A stretch of DNA of 57,709 bases from contig JAFRUS010000112.1 of assembly GCA_017438745.1 (NCBI GenBank), forward strand, positions 1-57,709, read 5' to 3'. Of the stretch, positions 9,601 through 18,002 are shown piece by piece (the first letter of the stretch is position 1; each line of letters begins with the position of its first letter). A program made the translations under genes and the position numbers. The DNA is from Oscillospiraceae bacterium (GTDB lineage Bacteria; Bacillota; Clostridia; Oscillospirales; Ruminococcaceae). Below the pieces are notes generated by a model. The model saw only the letters and a program-made list of their open reading frames with translations. It did not search any database and had not been told where the DNA came from.

Positions 9601-9974
9601 TAGACGGATCAGGAAAGAAGACTGCAGTTGCTGAAAACTGCGCAACTGACAGCAGAACTGCTTCAAAGGGTAATGTTACTGTTACAGACGGAACACTCAA
9701 TTTAAGCATTACATCAGCTGACAAGGCTATCAATGTAAACTACATCATCATCCGTGCTGTAGATGTTGAAAAGCTCCCTGAAGCGGAAGCATTTGCTGTA
9801 AAAGGAGATGTCAACGCTGACGGTTCATGCACCACAGCTGATCTGGTTGCACTCCGCAGCTTCATGCTCGGCGCAAAGACAACTCTTGAAGATGCTTCAG
9901 CTGCAGACTTCGATTCAGACGGTAAGATCACCATCATTGACTTCTGTCTCTTAAAGCAGACACTCATGAAATAA
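6687..9974 (+). CDS. Secreted GH127 beta-L-arabinofuranosidase with C-terminal dockerin
   Basis: 1095 residues. Signal peptide (about 1-45). GH127 catalytic region about 60-600: GGWENSLIGGHTVGHYLTA, and the metal-thiolate site E375-x-C377 plus C444-C445 (FWCCTGSG), which match the Zn-binding Glu and three Cys of characterised GH127 enzymes, one Cys being the nucleophile. A beta domain of the DUF6805 kind follows (about 690-845), then a malectin-like region (about 850-1030), and a type I dockerin with two Ca loops (GDVNADGSCTTADL and DFDSDGKITIIDF) at about 1040-1095. It should release terminal beta-L-arabinofuranosyl units while bound to a scaffoldin. The start is fixed by AGGAGG at 6671. The araR, transport and arabinose catabolic genes follow. 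Confidence 0.92.
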   Translation: MKCKEKWKRFLSFVVSGMMATACAAFPAGDLFGDANSPYQSLAVYAAEQKIESFSLSDVTMTDAYTVNAYSKEIKYLLSFDTGKLLAGFRDNAGLSTNGATRYGGWENSLIGGHTVGHYLTAIAQAYANPLTTSEQKDALYKKAKDLIDGMKVCQQNSKGKPGFLWAANIKNRSNVEEQFDNVENGKTNIINEAWVPWYTMHKLIAGIVDVYNLMGYEPAKDVGSSLGDWCYNRASKWSDQTHNKVLSVEYGGMNDCLYELYLITGKDNHAVAAHYFDETALHEKVLKGGTDVLNGRHANTTIPKFLGALKRYIAVDGKTINGQKVDASKYLQYAEAFWDMVVTHHTYITGGNSEWEHFGKDDILDAERTNCNCETCNSYNMLKLSRELFKITGEKKYMDFYENTYYNSILSSQNPETGMTTYFQPMATGYFKVYSSEFNHFWCCTGSGMESFTKLGDTIYMHKDNTLYVNYYQSSVVNWADKNVKVTQESTIPNGNTTKFTIDGSGSLEFRFRIPDWAADAMTVSVNGSKYNYKTENDYAVVTGDFSSGDTIELTIPLAVKAYALPDNPSSYAFKYGPVVLSAELGTSNMKQGTTGMNVSIPADAVTPTKTINLKDSSGTLSTYMYKINDYMKKDANSLKFTLTGADTSLTFTPHYLQYKQRYGIYWIFKASGNAVEEEIPRSKETVIDTVQPGYGQYENDELHAMDEQNSVSVTDDSTYRYATKGGHFKYQMAVDKDAAYTLLQVTFRKADNGKPIVITAGDRILFQGKLDYSGNEDVYNVSYIIPDYVLKDCVKNIDANGTTYDVIDIGFSSGSTADSARVCDFIYTKAVKPDYQIDSSIAYFVDCGDHNTRTASNGDKFGYYNSLTEQLYGPDQVTGMKWGLVDDASDQYDGSKNSKGLYTANTWCDERNTQDGRAKTASFRYTKNQYENNIDRHLDYRFDLPNGKYSVEMCFSDPWSCSTSPSVYQVDGSGKKTAVAENCATDSRTASKGNVTVTDGTLNLSITSADKAINVNYIIIRAVDVEKLPEAEAFAVKGDVNADGSCTTADLVALRSFMLGAKTTLEDASAADFDSDGKITIIDFCLLKQTLMK

Positions 9975-10013
9975 TTATCATTCAGAAGATATATAATGAT
10001 CTCTTAAAAAACG

Positions 10014-10064
10014 ACCAGCATATCCTGATGTGCAGCCTGCACTGACAGGATATGCTGGTTTTTT
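10014..10064 (+). terminator. Terminator of the GH127 gene
   Basis: ACCAGCATATCCTG pairs with CAGGATATGCTGGT and is followed by TTTTTTATT. Confidence 0.9.
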
Positions 10065-10087
10065 ATTATACAAATTTCTTCACGATA

Positions 10088-10130
10088 AAAAAACAGCCCC
10101 TGACGTCATTTACGTTCAGAGGCTGTTTTG
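10088..10130 (-). terminator. Terminator of the araR-like gene
   Basis: AAACAGCCcCTGA pairs with TCAGaGGCTGTTT; the minus strand continues with a run of T residues. It may also act on the plus strand. Confidence 0.8.
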
Positions 10131-10179
10131 GTTTTACGAACAGATTTTCATAAAACTTTACACATTATTTTTTAATATA

Positions 10180-11229
10180 TCAGGTACTTTCTTTTTCTGC
10201 GAGAGTCCACGGAACAGATTCTGAATGAACTTTTTTTCCGTTGAGAATGTCAATAAGCTTATTAGCCGCAATAGAGCCTATGTTTCTGTCATCATAAGAC
10301 ATTGAAGTTATACGTACAGGTGATATTTCACTGAAATTGCTGTTATCAAAGCTTGCAATCGCAATGTCTTCAGGAACGCGTTTTCCGCACTGTGTCAGTG
10401 TTCTTATAAGACGGATAGCAATATCATCATTGTAGCATACAACTGCTGTAGAGTCGCCGATGCGTGAAAGGATCGCTTCTGCATCGGAAAGCATCTGTTC
10501 CTTTGATTCAGTGGTATACCAGATGACCTTTTCGTCGCCAACAAGTCTGCCGGCATCGCGCAGAGCTGAAATGTAGCCTAAATAACGCTGGTGTCCCTGG
10601 ATATCGTCGCTCTTGAAAAATCCGGCAATGCGTTCATGGCCCTTACCAAGCAGGTAGTTCACGAGTTCATACCCGCCCGCTTTGTTGTCAGCACATACTG
10701 AAATTGTTCCCGGCAGTTCAGGATAGTAGCTGTTAAAAAATACAACAGGGATACGACGCTTGAATAATTTTGAGTACAAATCGAAATTCGGGTTAGGCAT
10801 AGCTGTTTTTGTACCTTCTATAAGGAAACCGTCAATTGGTTTGTTGAGAAGGTCTTCAAGAATTGTTCTTTCGCTGTATACTCTGTTCCCTGTAGCTGCA
10901 AGGACAGGTGTATAACCGTTGGCTGAAAGAACTGATTCAACAGCACGTAACTGACCTGGGAATATGTAGTCATCTATATAGGTAGCGATAACAGCTATAA
11001 TGTGACTGCGCGGATTTGAGCCCTTACCCTTTACCACAGACCCGCTTCCCTGTCTTTTCACAATAAGGTCTTCGTTCACAAGTATCTGGAGTGCTTTTCG
11101 TACAGTCTGGCGGCTCATGCTGTACTTTGCTGAAAGCTCCTCCTCAGTAGGAAGACTTTTTCCCTCAGGATACTTTCCGGAACGTATACCTTCTTTGAGT
11201 TCTGCTGAAAGCATTTCGTACTTTTTCAA
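10180..11229 (-). CDS. araR: Arabinose-responsive repressor, GntR-LacI hybrid (AraR type)
   Basis: 349 residues. N-terminal winged helix of GntR type (about 1-70: LPTEEELSAKYSMSRQTVRKA) fused to a LacI/GalR periplasmic-binding-like effector domain (about 75-345: DGFLIEGTK, ADNKAGGYELVNYLLGKGHERIAGF, CYNDDIAIRLI). This fusion defines AraR, which represses arabinose genes until L-arabinose binds. The start codon is TTG: AAGGAG lies 12 nt before it and the first ATG (MLSAEL) is a further 15 nt away. A perfect palindrome TTGTATACAA (11231-11240) sits between RBS and start. It lies divergent from the importer/ara operon and just after the GH127 gene, and so probably controls both. Confidence 0.9.
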   Translation of the reverse strand: MKKYEMLSAELKEGIRSGKYPEGKSLPTEEELSAKYSMSRQTVRKALQILVNEDLIVKRQGSGSVVKGKGSNPRSHIIAVIATYIDDYIFPGQLRAVESVLSANGYTPVLAATGNRVYSERTILEDLLNKPIDGFLIEGTKTAMPNPNFDLYSKLFKRRIPVVFFNSYYPELPGTISVCADNKAGGYELVNYLLGKGHERIAGFFKSDDIQGHQRYLGYISALRDAGRLVGDEKVIWYTTESKEQMLSDAEAILSRIGDSTAVVCYNDDIAIRLIRTLTQCGKRVPEDIAIASFDNSNFSEISPVRITSMSYDDRNIGSIAANKLIDILNGKKVHSESVPWTLAEKEST

Positions 11230-11275
11230 ATTGTATACAACTCCTTATTAGATTGTAACGTGTTCTTATACAAAT

Positions 11276-11304
11276 ATAATACATCTAAAATATGAGTTTG
11301 TCAA
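11276..11304 (-). promoter_or_regulatory. araR promoter with AraR-box-like half sites
   Basis: TTGACA (11304-11299), 17 bp, TATTAT (11281-11276) on the minus strand. An ATTTGT half site directly follows the -10 (11275-11270), and TACGTACA lies just upstream of the -35 (about 11310-11318), suggesting autoregulation. Confidence 0.75.
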
Positions 11305-11401
11305 TAACATGTACGTATTTTTAAGATATAAGTACTATTTTTCCCATACAATTTAGTAATATTGCACAACAGTTTTCATAATATTCTATCTAATTTAGTT
11401 C

Positions 11402-11431
11402 TTGAAATCATATTGTGTAGTATGTTACAAT
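11402..11431 (+). promoter_or_regulatory. Promoter of the arabinose importer operon
   Basis: TTGAAA, 18 bp, TACAAT upstream of the binding-protein gene. Confidence 0.6.
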
Positions 11432-11466
11432 ATAAACAACCTGATGAGATGTGTTCAGAAGCAAAA

Positions 11467-11482
11467 ATTTGTATGTGTAAAT
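11467..11482 (+). promoter_or_regulatory. AraR-like operator of the importer operon
   Basis: ATTTGTATGTGTAAAT matches the Bacillus AraR consensus (as I recall it) at 13 of 16 positions and has the same length. It lies about 35 nt after the -10, a position suited to block elongation. Confidence 0.65.
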
Positions 11483-11561
11483 TATGACGACATCTCATCC
11501 AAAGGCCGTAAAGTTAATATTATTTCAATTTCTTTAATTGTAAGAGATCAGGAGGAAAAAC

Positions 11562-12617
11562 ATGAAAATCAAAAAGACTTTAGCTATTTTATTCAGCTTA
11601 TCACTCGGAATCGCAGCATTTACAGGATGCAGCACAGCCGGCTCAGGATCAGGCGCAGGCTCTGATGCTCAGAACCAGCCTGCAGAAAATTCTGCTTCAG
11701 ACGGAAACGCAGGCGGCGACAATACTTCTTCAGGCGAGCTTATCAAGGTCGGCATCATCAACAACGATCCTAACGAATCAGGATACAGAAATGCAAACGA
11801 CAAGGACATGAAGGCTATGTTCACTGAAGAGAACGGCTACGAAGCTCAGTTTGCATACAGCCTTAAGAATGAAGAACAGATCGCTGCCGCTCAGAAATAC
11901 ATCCAGGACGAAGTTGACTACCTTCTCATTTCAGCAGCCGGTACATCCGGCTGGGACAGCGTTCTCAAGGATGCTCAGTCACAGGGAATCAAGGTTATCC
12001 TCTTCGACCGTACAATCGATGCTGACGAAAGTCTCTATGAAGCTTCAATCGTATCAGATATGGCCAAGGAAGGTGAAACAGCTGTAAACTGGCTCGCTTC
12101 ACAGAATCTTGATGAATACAACATTGTACACATTCAGGGTGTTGTAGGTTCTTCAGCTCAGATCGGACGTACAGGCGCACTTGACGCAAAGGCAAAGAGC
12201 GAAGCTAACTGGAACATCGTAACACAGCAGACAGCTGAATGGAGCGCAGAAACAGCTCAGCAGATCGTTCAGTCAGTAATCGACGCTGGTACAAAGTTCA
12301 ACGTAATCTACGCTGAAAACGACGATATGGCTAAGGGTGCTGTTGCTGCTCTTGACAAGGCAAACATCAAGCACGGTGTTGGTCAGGACGTTATCGTAAT
12401 GGGCTTCGACTGCAACATGTGGGCTCTCGAAGAGCTCCTCAAGAAGAACTGGAACTACGATGGACAGTGCAACCCGTTCCAGGCTTCATACATCGATGAG
12501 ATCATCAAGAACCTTGAAAACGGCAAGAAGCCTGCTAACAAGGTCGTAATCATGGAAGAAAAGGGCTTTGATGCTGAGACTATCACTCAGGCAGATGTTG
12601 ACCAGTACGGTATCTGA
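11562..12617 (+). CDS. Sugar ABC importer, substrate-binding lipoprotein (CUT2, AraU/YtfQ type)
   Basis: 351 residues; lipoprotein signal with FTGC (Cys about 23), Gly/Ser/Asn-rich tether to about 58, then a periplasmic-binding fold (IKVGIINNDPNESGYRNANDKDM, LLISAAGTSGWDSVL, DRTID, NDDMAKGAVAAL). It resembles YtfQ of the E. coli galactofuranose importer and the AraU component of arabinose importers. Position directly before YtfR/YtfT/YjfF homologues and araA/araD points to arabinose, perhaps in the furanose form released by the GH127 enzyme; the sugar is inference. A terminator-like hairpin follows it, fitting excess synthesis of the binding protein. Confidence 0.88.
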   Translation: MKIKKTLAILFSLSLGIAAFTGCSTAGSGSGAGSDAQNQPAENSASDGNAGGDNTSSGELIKVGIINNDPNESGYRNANDKDMKAMFTEENGYEAQFAYSLKNEEQIAAAQKYIQDEVDYLLISAAGTSGWDSVLKDAQSQGIKVILFDRTIDADESLYEASIVSDMAKEGETAVNWLASQNLDEYNIVHIQGVVGSSAQIGRTGALDAKAKSEANWNIVTQQTAEWSAETAQQIVQSVIDAGTKFNVIYAENDDMAKGAVAALDKANIKHGVGQDVIVMGFDCNMWALEELLKKNWNYDGQCNPFQASYIDEIIKNLENGKKPANKVVIMEEKGFDAETITQADVDQYGI

Positions 12618-12656
12618 TGATATCACCATCATAAAGTCTTCTTAAAATCATATATA

Positions 12657-12719
12657 AAAAGCGCGGCTCTGAATATATGGATAATAATAATCCTTGTTTT
12701 CGAGACGCGTTTTTTTTGA
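12657..12719 (+). terminator. Intra-operon attenuator after the binding-protein gene
   Basis: AAGCGCGgCTC pairs with GAGaCGCGTTT and is followed by a run of T residues. Partial termination here would give more binding protein than membrane components. Confidence 0.7.
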
Positions 12720-12824
12720 GAATTTTGAGCTGATTTAAGTAAAATATTTATCATTTTTATATTATAGGGATGCTTTAGTGCTGTTTTTCAGCTTAATAAA
12801 ATAATGCATAATGGAGGCGATATC

Positions 12825-14336
12825 ATGCAGGATGACGTTATTTTACGGCTCGAAGGCATCTGCAAGGAATTCCCCGGAGTAAAAGCTCTGTCCAATGTTC
12901 AGTTCACTCTGCACAAAGGCGAGATCCATGCTCTTATGGGTGAAAACGGTGCCGGAAAATCAACTCTCATCAAAGTTCTCACAGGCGTTTACCAGAAAGA
13001 CGCCGGATCCATTTACATGGATGGTATGCCTGTGACTATAAATTCAACTCAGGACGCTCAGAAATCAGGTATCAGTACGGTTTATCAGGAGATCACACTC
13101 TGTCCTAACCTGACGGTTGCCGAAAATATGTACATCGGACGTACAAATGAAATGACAACCAACTGGAGAAAGATGAACGCCGGAGCCAAACAGCTTCTCG
13201 ACTCACTCCAGATACCTGCCTCCCCTACTCAGCAGCTGGGCGACTGTTCAATTGCGGTTCAGCAGATGGTTGCCATCGCCCGTGCGGTGGACATGGACTG
13301 TAAAGTTCTTATTCTCGATGAGCCTACTTCCTCTCTTGATGAAAGCGAAGTGGAAAAGCTCTTCAAACTCATGACCGACCTTAAAGCCCGCGGCGTAGGT
13401 ATCATATTCGTAACCCACTTCCTTGACCAGGTATACTCAGTATGTGATCGCATTACTGTACTGAGAGACGGAACATTCGTCGGTGACTATCTTATAAGCG
13501 AACTCCCGAGAGTTCAGCTTGTATCAAAAATGATGGGCAAGGAACTTGACAGCTTCGATGATATCAAGCAGGAAGAGATCGCTGATACTATTGACAGAAA
13601 GAGTGCTCCTGTATTTGAAGCTACAGGACTTTCAAGTGCAGCCGGCGTAAATCCTTATGACTTTACTATCAGAAGAGGTGAAGTAAACGGATTTACCGGA
13701 CTTCTCGGTTCCGGCCGAAGCGAATCAGTACGTGCTATCTACGGTGCTGACAAGGTAACCGGCGGACGCGTAATGATGGATGGAAAAGAGATAAAGATCA
13801 AGAAACCTATTGATGCTATGAAACAGGGCATTGGTTATCTTCCGGAAGACAGAAAGCACGACGGTATAATCGGTGATCTTTCTGTAAAGGACAACATTAT
13901 TCTCGCTCTTCAGGTAATGAAGGGAATGTTCAAACCTATCTCAAAAGCTGATGCCGAAAAATTTGCGGACGAATATATAAAGCTTCTCGGTATCAAGACC
14001 GCATCTGCTGACACACCGATCAAATCACTTTCAGGCGGTAACCAGCAGAAATGTATTCTTGCCAGATGGCTTCTCACCAATCCGGTATATCTCATTCTTG
14101 ATGAACCTACACGAGGAATCGACGTAGGTACAAAGCTTGAGATTCAGAAACTTGTACTCAAACTCGCAACTGAAGGAAAAAGCGTTACTTTCATCTCATC
14201 TGAGATCGATGAAATGCTTCACGTATGCAAACGACTTATCGTAATGCGTGACAGACATGTTGTAGGCGAGCTTACAGGCGAGGATCTAACGCAGACAAAG
14301 ATAATGTCTACTATAGCCGGAGGTGAAAAGAAGTAA
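12825..14336 (+). CDS. Sugar ABC importer, tandem ATP-binding protein (CUT2, YtfR/AraV type)
   Basis: 503 residues with two ABC domains, the CUT2 arrangement. Domain 1: Walker A GENGAGKST, VYQEI, Walker B VLILDEPTSSLD, VTHF. Domain 2 (from about 265): degenerate Walker A GLLGSGRSE, signature SLSGGNQQK, LILDEPTRGIDVG. The first domain signature (DCSIAVQQM) is degenerate, as usual in this family. Start at MQDDVIL with ATGGAGG in front. Its stop overlaps the next start (TAATG), so translation is coupled to the first permease. Confidence 0.9.
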   Translation: MQDDVILRLEGICKEFPGVKALSNVQFTLHKGEIHALMGENGAGKSTLIKVLTGVYQKDAGSIYMDGMPVTINSTQDAQKSGISTVYQEITLCPNLTVAENMYIGRTNEMTTNWRKMNAGAKQLLDSLQIPASPTQQLGDCSIAVQQMVAIARAVDMDCKVLILDEPTSSLDESEVEKLFKLMTDLKARGVGIIFVTHFLDQVYSVCDRITVLRDGTFVGDYLISELPRVQLVSKMMGKELDSFDDIKQEEIADTIDRKSAPVFEATGLSSAAGVNPYDFTIRRGEVNGFTGLLGSGRSESVRAIYGADKVTGGRVMMDGKEIKIKKPIDAMKQGIGYLPEDRKHDGIIGDLSVKDNIILALQVMKGMFKPISKADAEKFADEYIKLLGIKTASADTPIKSLSGGNQQKCILARWLLTNPVYLILDEPTRGIDVGTKLEIQKLVLKLATEGKSVTFISSEIDEMLHVCKRLIVMRDRHVVGELTGEDLTQTKIMSTIAGGEKK

Positions 14337-15418
14337 TGACAGACAAAAAATTATCACAGGATCAGAACTTCTTTTTAAGGATCTTAAAGAAACAGATCTT
14401 TATTCCGATTTCAGCTCTGCTCGTTCTGATGCTTTTCAATCTTATAGCAGACCCTACATTCTTCAGAGTGGAACTGGGTATAAGCAGTCTCGGTTATCCT
14501 GTACTTAAAGGTAACCTTATAACTATTCTCGACAATGCTTCCGAGCTTGTCATTCTTTCGATCGGTATGACACTTGTTACAGCTGCTTCAGGCGGACAGG
14601 ATATCTCCGTCGGTGCTACAATAGCACTTGCAGGAAGTGTGGTACTGAGAATACTCTGTGGAACTGATACATTAACAGACCACATACATGCTCCTATAAT
14701 AGTTGCTTTCCTCGCATGCGTTTTAGTAGCAATGCTCTTCGGCGCATTCAACGGCGTTCTCGTTGCTTACTTCAAGCTTCAGCCGATGGTAGCAACACTT
14801 ATCCTCTTTACTGCAGGACGTTCAATAGCAGCATGGATCAACAACAACACACTCCCGAACAATACTGACCCTCGTGTTGGTTACTACGGAAACTTCTTCC
14901 CTGGTATAGCAGTACCTTCACCGATACTGATCGCGATACTTTTCATGATAGTGACTGCACTTGTAATGCGCTTTACAAAGCTTTCACTCTTCACACAGGC
15001 AGTTGGTATAAATGCAGAGTCCTCACGACTCAACGGTATCAATCCGCAGCTCATCAAGTTCATGACTTACGTAATTCTTGGTTTCTGTGTTGCAGTTGCA
15101 GGCTTCATCAAGGTAAGCCGTCTTTCAACTATCAACTATTCAGTAATTGCCAAGGATATCGAAATGGATGCCATTCTTGCTGTTGCCCTCGGCGGTAACG
15201 CTCTCAGCGGCGGTAAGTTCAGCATTTCATCATCTATCGTAGGTGCTTACGTAATTCAGTTCCTTACTATCACACTCTACAGATTCGAAGTTCCTGCAGC
15301 TGCACTTCCGGCTTACAAGGCAATCGTAGTTATTATACTCGTTGTTCTCAGTGCTCCGGTAGTTCGCAAAAAGTTCGCTGAACTCAAGAAGAACTTCACT
15401 GCAAAGGAGGCAAATTAA
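14336..15418 (+). CDS. Sugar ABC importer permease 1 (CUT2, YtfT/AraW type)
   Basis: 360 residues of mostly hydrophobic segments, with the RbsC/BPD_transp_2 features GQDISVGATIALAGSV and AVALGGNALSGG near the C-terminal third. Starts within the stop of the ATPase gene and ends directly at the next permease gene. With the second permease it should form the heterodimeric channel, as in YtfT-YjfF. Confidence 0.9.
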   Translation: MTDKKLSQDQNFFLRILKKQIFIPISALLVLMLFNLIADPTFFRVELGISSLGYPVLKGNLITILDNASELVILSIGMTLVTAASGGQDISVGATIALAGSVVLRILCGTDTLTDHIHAPIIVAFLACVLVAMLFGAFNGVLVAYFKLQPMVATLILFTAGRSIAAWINNNTLPNNTDPRVGYYGNFFPGIAVPSPILIAILFMIVTALVMRFTKLSLFTQAVGINAESSRLNGINPQLIKFMTYVILGFCVAVAGFIKVSRLSTINYSVIAKDIEMDAILAVALGGNALSGGKFSISSSIVGAYVIQFLTITLYRFEVPAAALPAYKAIVVIILVVLSAPVVRKKFAELKKNFTAKEAN

Positions 15419-16429
15419 ATGAAAAAGAAACTTACAGATTCTAATTTGCTTCTCATAATTACTATTGCAGTATTCGTAGTAATGTACTCATGTGCAGTAA
15501 CAATGCTTGGCGGAGGTTTCACAAAGCCTCAGACCTTCCTTAACATCTTCAATGAAAACGCCGCTCTTATCATAATCTCATGCGGAATGAGCCTTGTAAT
15601 GATCACAGGCGGTATCGATATCTCAGTCGGTGCAGTAACATCTCTCGTATGTATGTGCTGTGCTGTACATCTTGACTTCAAAGGCGGAAACGTCTTTACT
15701 TCCATACTGATAGCTCTCGGCATCGGTCTTCTCTTCGGACTCGTCCAGGGATTCCTTATAGCCTACCTTGAGGTTCAGCCGTTCATTGTAACGCTTGCAG
15801 GTATGTTCTTTGCTCGCGGTCTTACAACTATCGTGAACAGCACACAGTTCAACGTTGAAAATCCTCAGTTCAAGGCCCTCAAGGATACAAGAATACTTAT
15901 TCCCGGCATCGGTTCATACAACAAAAAAGGAATATTCATTCCGGCATACATTGAGATAGGAGTTGTAGTTGCACTTCTCACAGTTGCAGTACTCTTCATT
16001 CTCTTAAAATGGTTCAGACTCGGCAGAAGCTTCTACGCAGTAGGCGGAAATGCACAGAGTGCAAACATGCTTGGCATCAACGTAAAGCGTACAAAATTCT
16101 TTGCTTATCTTATCTGCGGATTCCTCGCAGGCGTAGGCGGATTTGTATACTTCCTCCACGTAGGATCAGGTTCACCTTCACATGCCAGCGGTGCTGAAAT
16201 GAACGCCATTGCATCATCCATCATCGGTGGTACAATGCTCACAGGCGGTTCAGGAAATATCATAGGAACGCTCTTTGGTGTAATGTCACTCAGCACGATC
16301 AAGAATATTGTTGCTTCACTTGGTCTTGACGATGCATGGTGGACAAACATAACAGTTGCTGCAATGATCTGTATCTTCATCGTGATCCAGAGTGTTGTTC
16401 TTTCAAGAAAAAACAAATCAAGCCACTGA
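15419..16429 (+). CDS. Sugar ABC importer permease 2 (CUT2, YjfF/AraZ type)
   Basis: 336 residues with about eight to ten membrane segments; motifs GGIDISVGAVTSLV and GGTMLTGGSGN match CUT2 permeases. RBS AAAGGAGG is inside the end of permease 1. The kinase gene begins 17 nt later, so transport and catabolism share one transcript. Confidence 0.9.
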   Translation: MKKKLTDSNLLLIITIAVFVVMYSCAVTMLGGGFTKPQTFLNIFNENAALIIISCGMSLVMITGGIDISVGAVTSLVCMCCAVHLDFKGGNVFTSILIALGIGLLFGLVQGFLIAYLEVQPFIVTLAGMFFARGLTTIVNSTQFNVENPQFKALKDTRILIPGIGSYNKKGIFIPAYIEIGVVVALLTVAVLFILLKWFRLGRSFYAVGGNAQSANMLGINVKRTKFFAYLICGFLAGVGGFVYFLHVGSGSPSHASGAEMNAIASSIIGGTMLTGGSGNIIGTLFGVMSLSTIKNIVASLGLDDAWWTNITVAAMICIFIVIQSVVLSRKNKSSH

Positions 16430-16445
16430 GCACAGGAGTTGTAGT

Positions 16446-17987
16446 ATGGGTAAAAATATTAATTTCAGCAAATGCCTCGGCATTGAACTGGGCTCCACCA
16501 GAATAAAAGCTTCTGTCATTGACAGCAGTTTTGAACCGGTATCATCCGGCGACTACACCTGGAAGAGCTCATACATAAACAAGATCTGGACTTACGATCT
16601 TGAAGAAGTATGGAAAGGCCTTAATGAAGCCCTTGACAAGGCAGATGTCTCATCAGTGGATGCAGCCGGTATTTCAGCGATGATGCACGGTTATCTGGCT
16701 TTCGACAAAGACTGGAATCTTCTCGTTCCTTTCCGTACATGGCAGAACACCATTACAGGTGAAGCTGCTGATGAACTGACAAAACTTTTTGAATTCAATA
16801 TTCCGCAGCGCTGGAGCATCGCTCATCTTTATCAGGCTGTTCTTAACAAGGAAGAACATATCCCTAGCCTTGCACATATAACAACACTTGCAGGATATGT
16901 TCACTACAAACTTACAGGCGTAAATGCAGTCGGTATCGGTGAAGCCTCAGGTATTTTCCCGATAGACAGCGAAAAGGCTGACTACGACAGTGTGATGCTT
17001 GATAAATTCGACAGCCTCATGGCCGAAAAGAACTGCGGCATTAAAATACGCGAAGTCCTTCCGAAGGTACTCACAGCCGGAACTGAAGCAGGAAAGCTTA
17101 CTGAAGAAGGCGCAAAGCTTCTCGGAAACAAACTGAAACCGGGCATTCCTTTTGCACCTCCTGAGGGAGATGCCGGAACCGGTATGACAGCTACAAATGC
17201 TGTTGCACCGGGTACAGGAAATGTATCCGCCGGCACTTCAGTATTCTCTATGATCGTTCTCGACAAGGCTTTAAGTAAGGTCTATCCGGAGATCGACATG
17301 GTCACCACTCCTACCGGTAAACCGGTGGCAATGGTACACTGCAACAACTGCACAAATGACATGAACGCCTGGGTAAAGGTACTCGGCGAAACAGTTTCAC
17401 TGTTCGGCGGAAACGACGATACAGGAAACCTGTTTACAAAGCTTTATGAAAAAAGCCTTGAAGGTGACGCTGACTGCGGCGGAGTCATGGTATGCAATTA
17501 CCTTGCCGGTGAGAGCATAACACATTTCGACGAAGGCCGTCCGATGGTGATCAGAAACGCTGAAAGTAATTTCACTCTCGCCAATCTGACACGTTCAATG
17601 CTTTATTCCACGATTGCCACACTGAAAACCGGCATGGATATACTCGCCGGTGAAGGAGTAAAGATAAATTCGCTTACAGGTCACGGAGGACTTTTCAAAA
17701 CTCCGGTAGTCGGACAGAAATATCTTGCTGCTGCATGCAAGGCTCCGGTAACTGTTATGAAAACAGCTGGTGAAGGCGGTCCTTACGGAATGGCTCTTCT
17801 GGCAGCATATATGATGTGCGCAGAAGAAAGCGGTACACTTGAACAGTTCTTAAACGATAATGTGTTTAAAAACACTGAAGTTTCTGTAATGGCTCCTGAC
17901 GAAGCCGATGTAAAAGGCTTTGACAAATACATGGAAAGCTACAGAAGTCTGCTCGATGTTGAACGCACCGCAGTAAATACATTGTAA
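16446..17987 (+). CDS. FGGY-family sugar kinase, probable L-ribulokinase
   Basis: 513 residues. N-terminal actin-like phosphate loop CLGIELGSTRIKASVID, later FGGY-family signatures NVSAGTSVFSMIVLD and the C-terminal TGHGGLFKTPVVGQKYLAAA with GEGGPYGMALLAAY. The sequence is not the canonical 560-residue AraB, but it lies between an arabinose-type importer and araA/araD, where the missing step is phosphorylation of L-ribulose. The assignment therefore rests on context; xylulose or another ketopentose are alternatives. Start chosen at MGKNINF with AGGAG in front. Confidence 0.82.
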   Translation: MGKNINFSKCLGIELGSTRIKASVIDSSFEPVSSGDYTWKSSYINKIWTYDLEEVWKGLNEALDKADVSSVDAAGISAMMHGYLAFDKDWNLLVPFRTWQNTITGEAADELTKLFEFNIPQRWSIAHLYQAVLNKEEHIPSLAHITTLAGYVHYKLTGVNAVGIGEASGIFPIDSEKADYDSVMLDKFDSLMAEKNCGIKIREVLPKVLTAGTEAGKLTEEGAKLLGNKLKPGIPFAPPEGDAGTGMTATNAVAPGTGNVSAGTSVFSMIVLDKALSKVYPEIDMVTTPTGKPVAMVHCNNCTNDMNAWVKVLGETVSLFGGNDDTGNLFTKLYEKSLEGDADCGGVMVCNYLAGESITHFDEGRPMVIRNAESNFTLANLTRSMLYSTIATLKTGMDILAGEGVKINSLTGHGGLFKTPVVGQKYLAAACKAPVTVMKTAGEGGPYGMALLAAYMMCAEESGTLEQFLNDNVFKNTEVSVMAPDEADVKGFDKYMESYRSLLDVERTAVNTL

Positions 17988-18002
17988 AAGGAGATAATTG
18001 TA

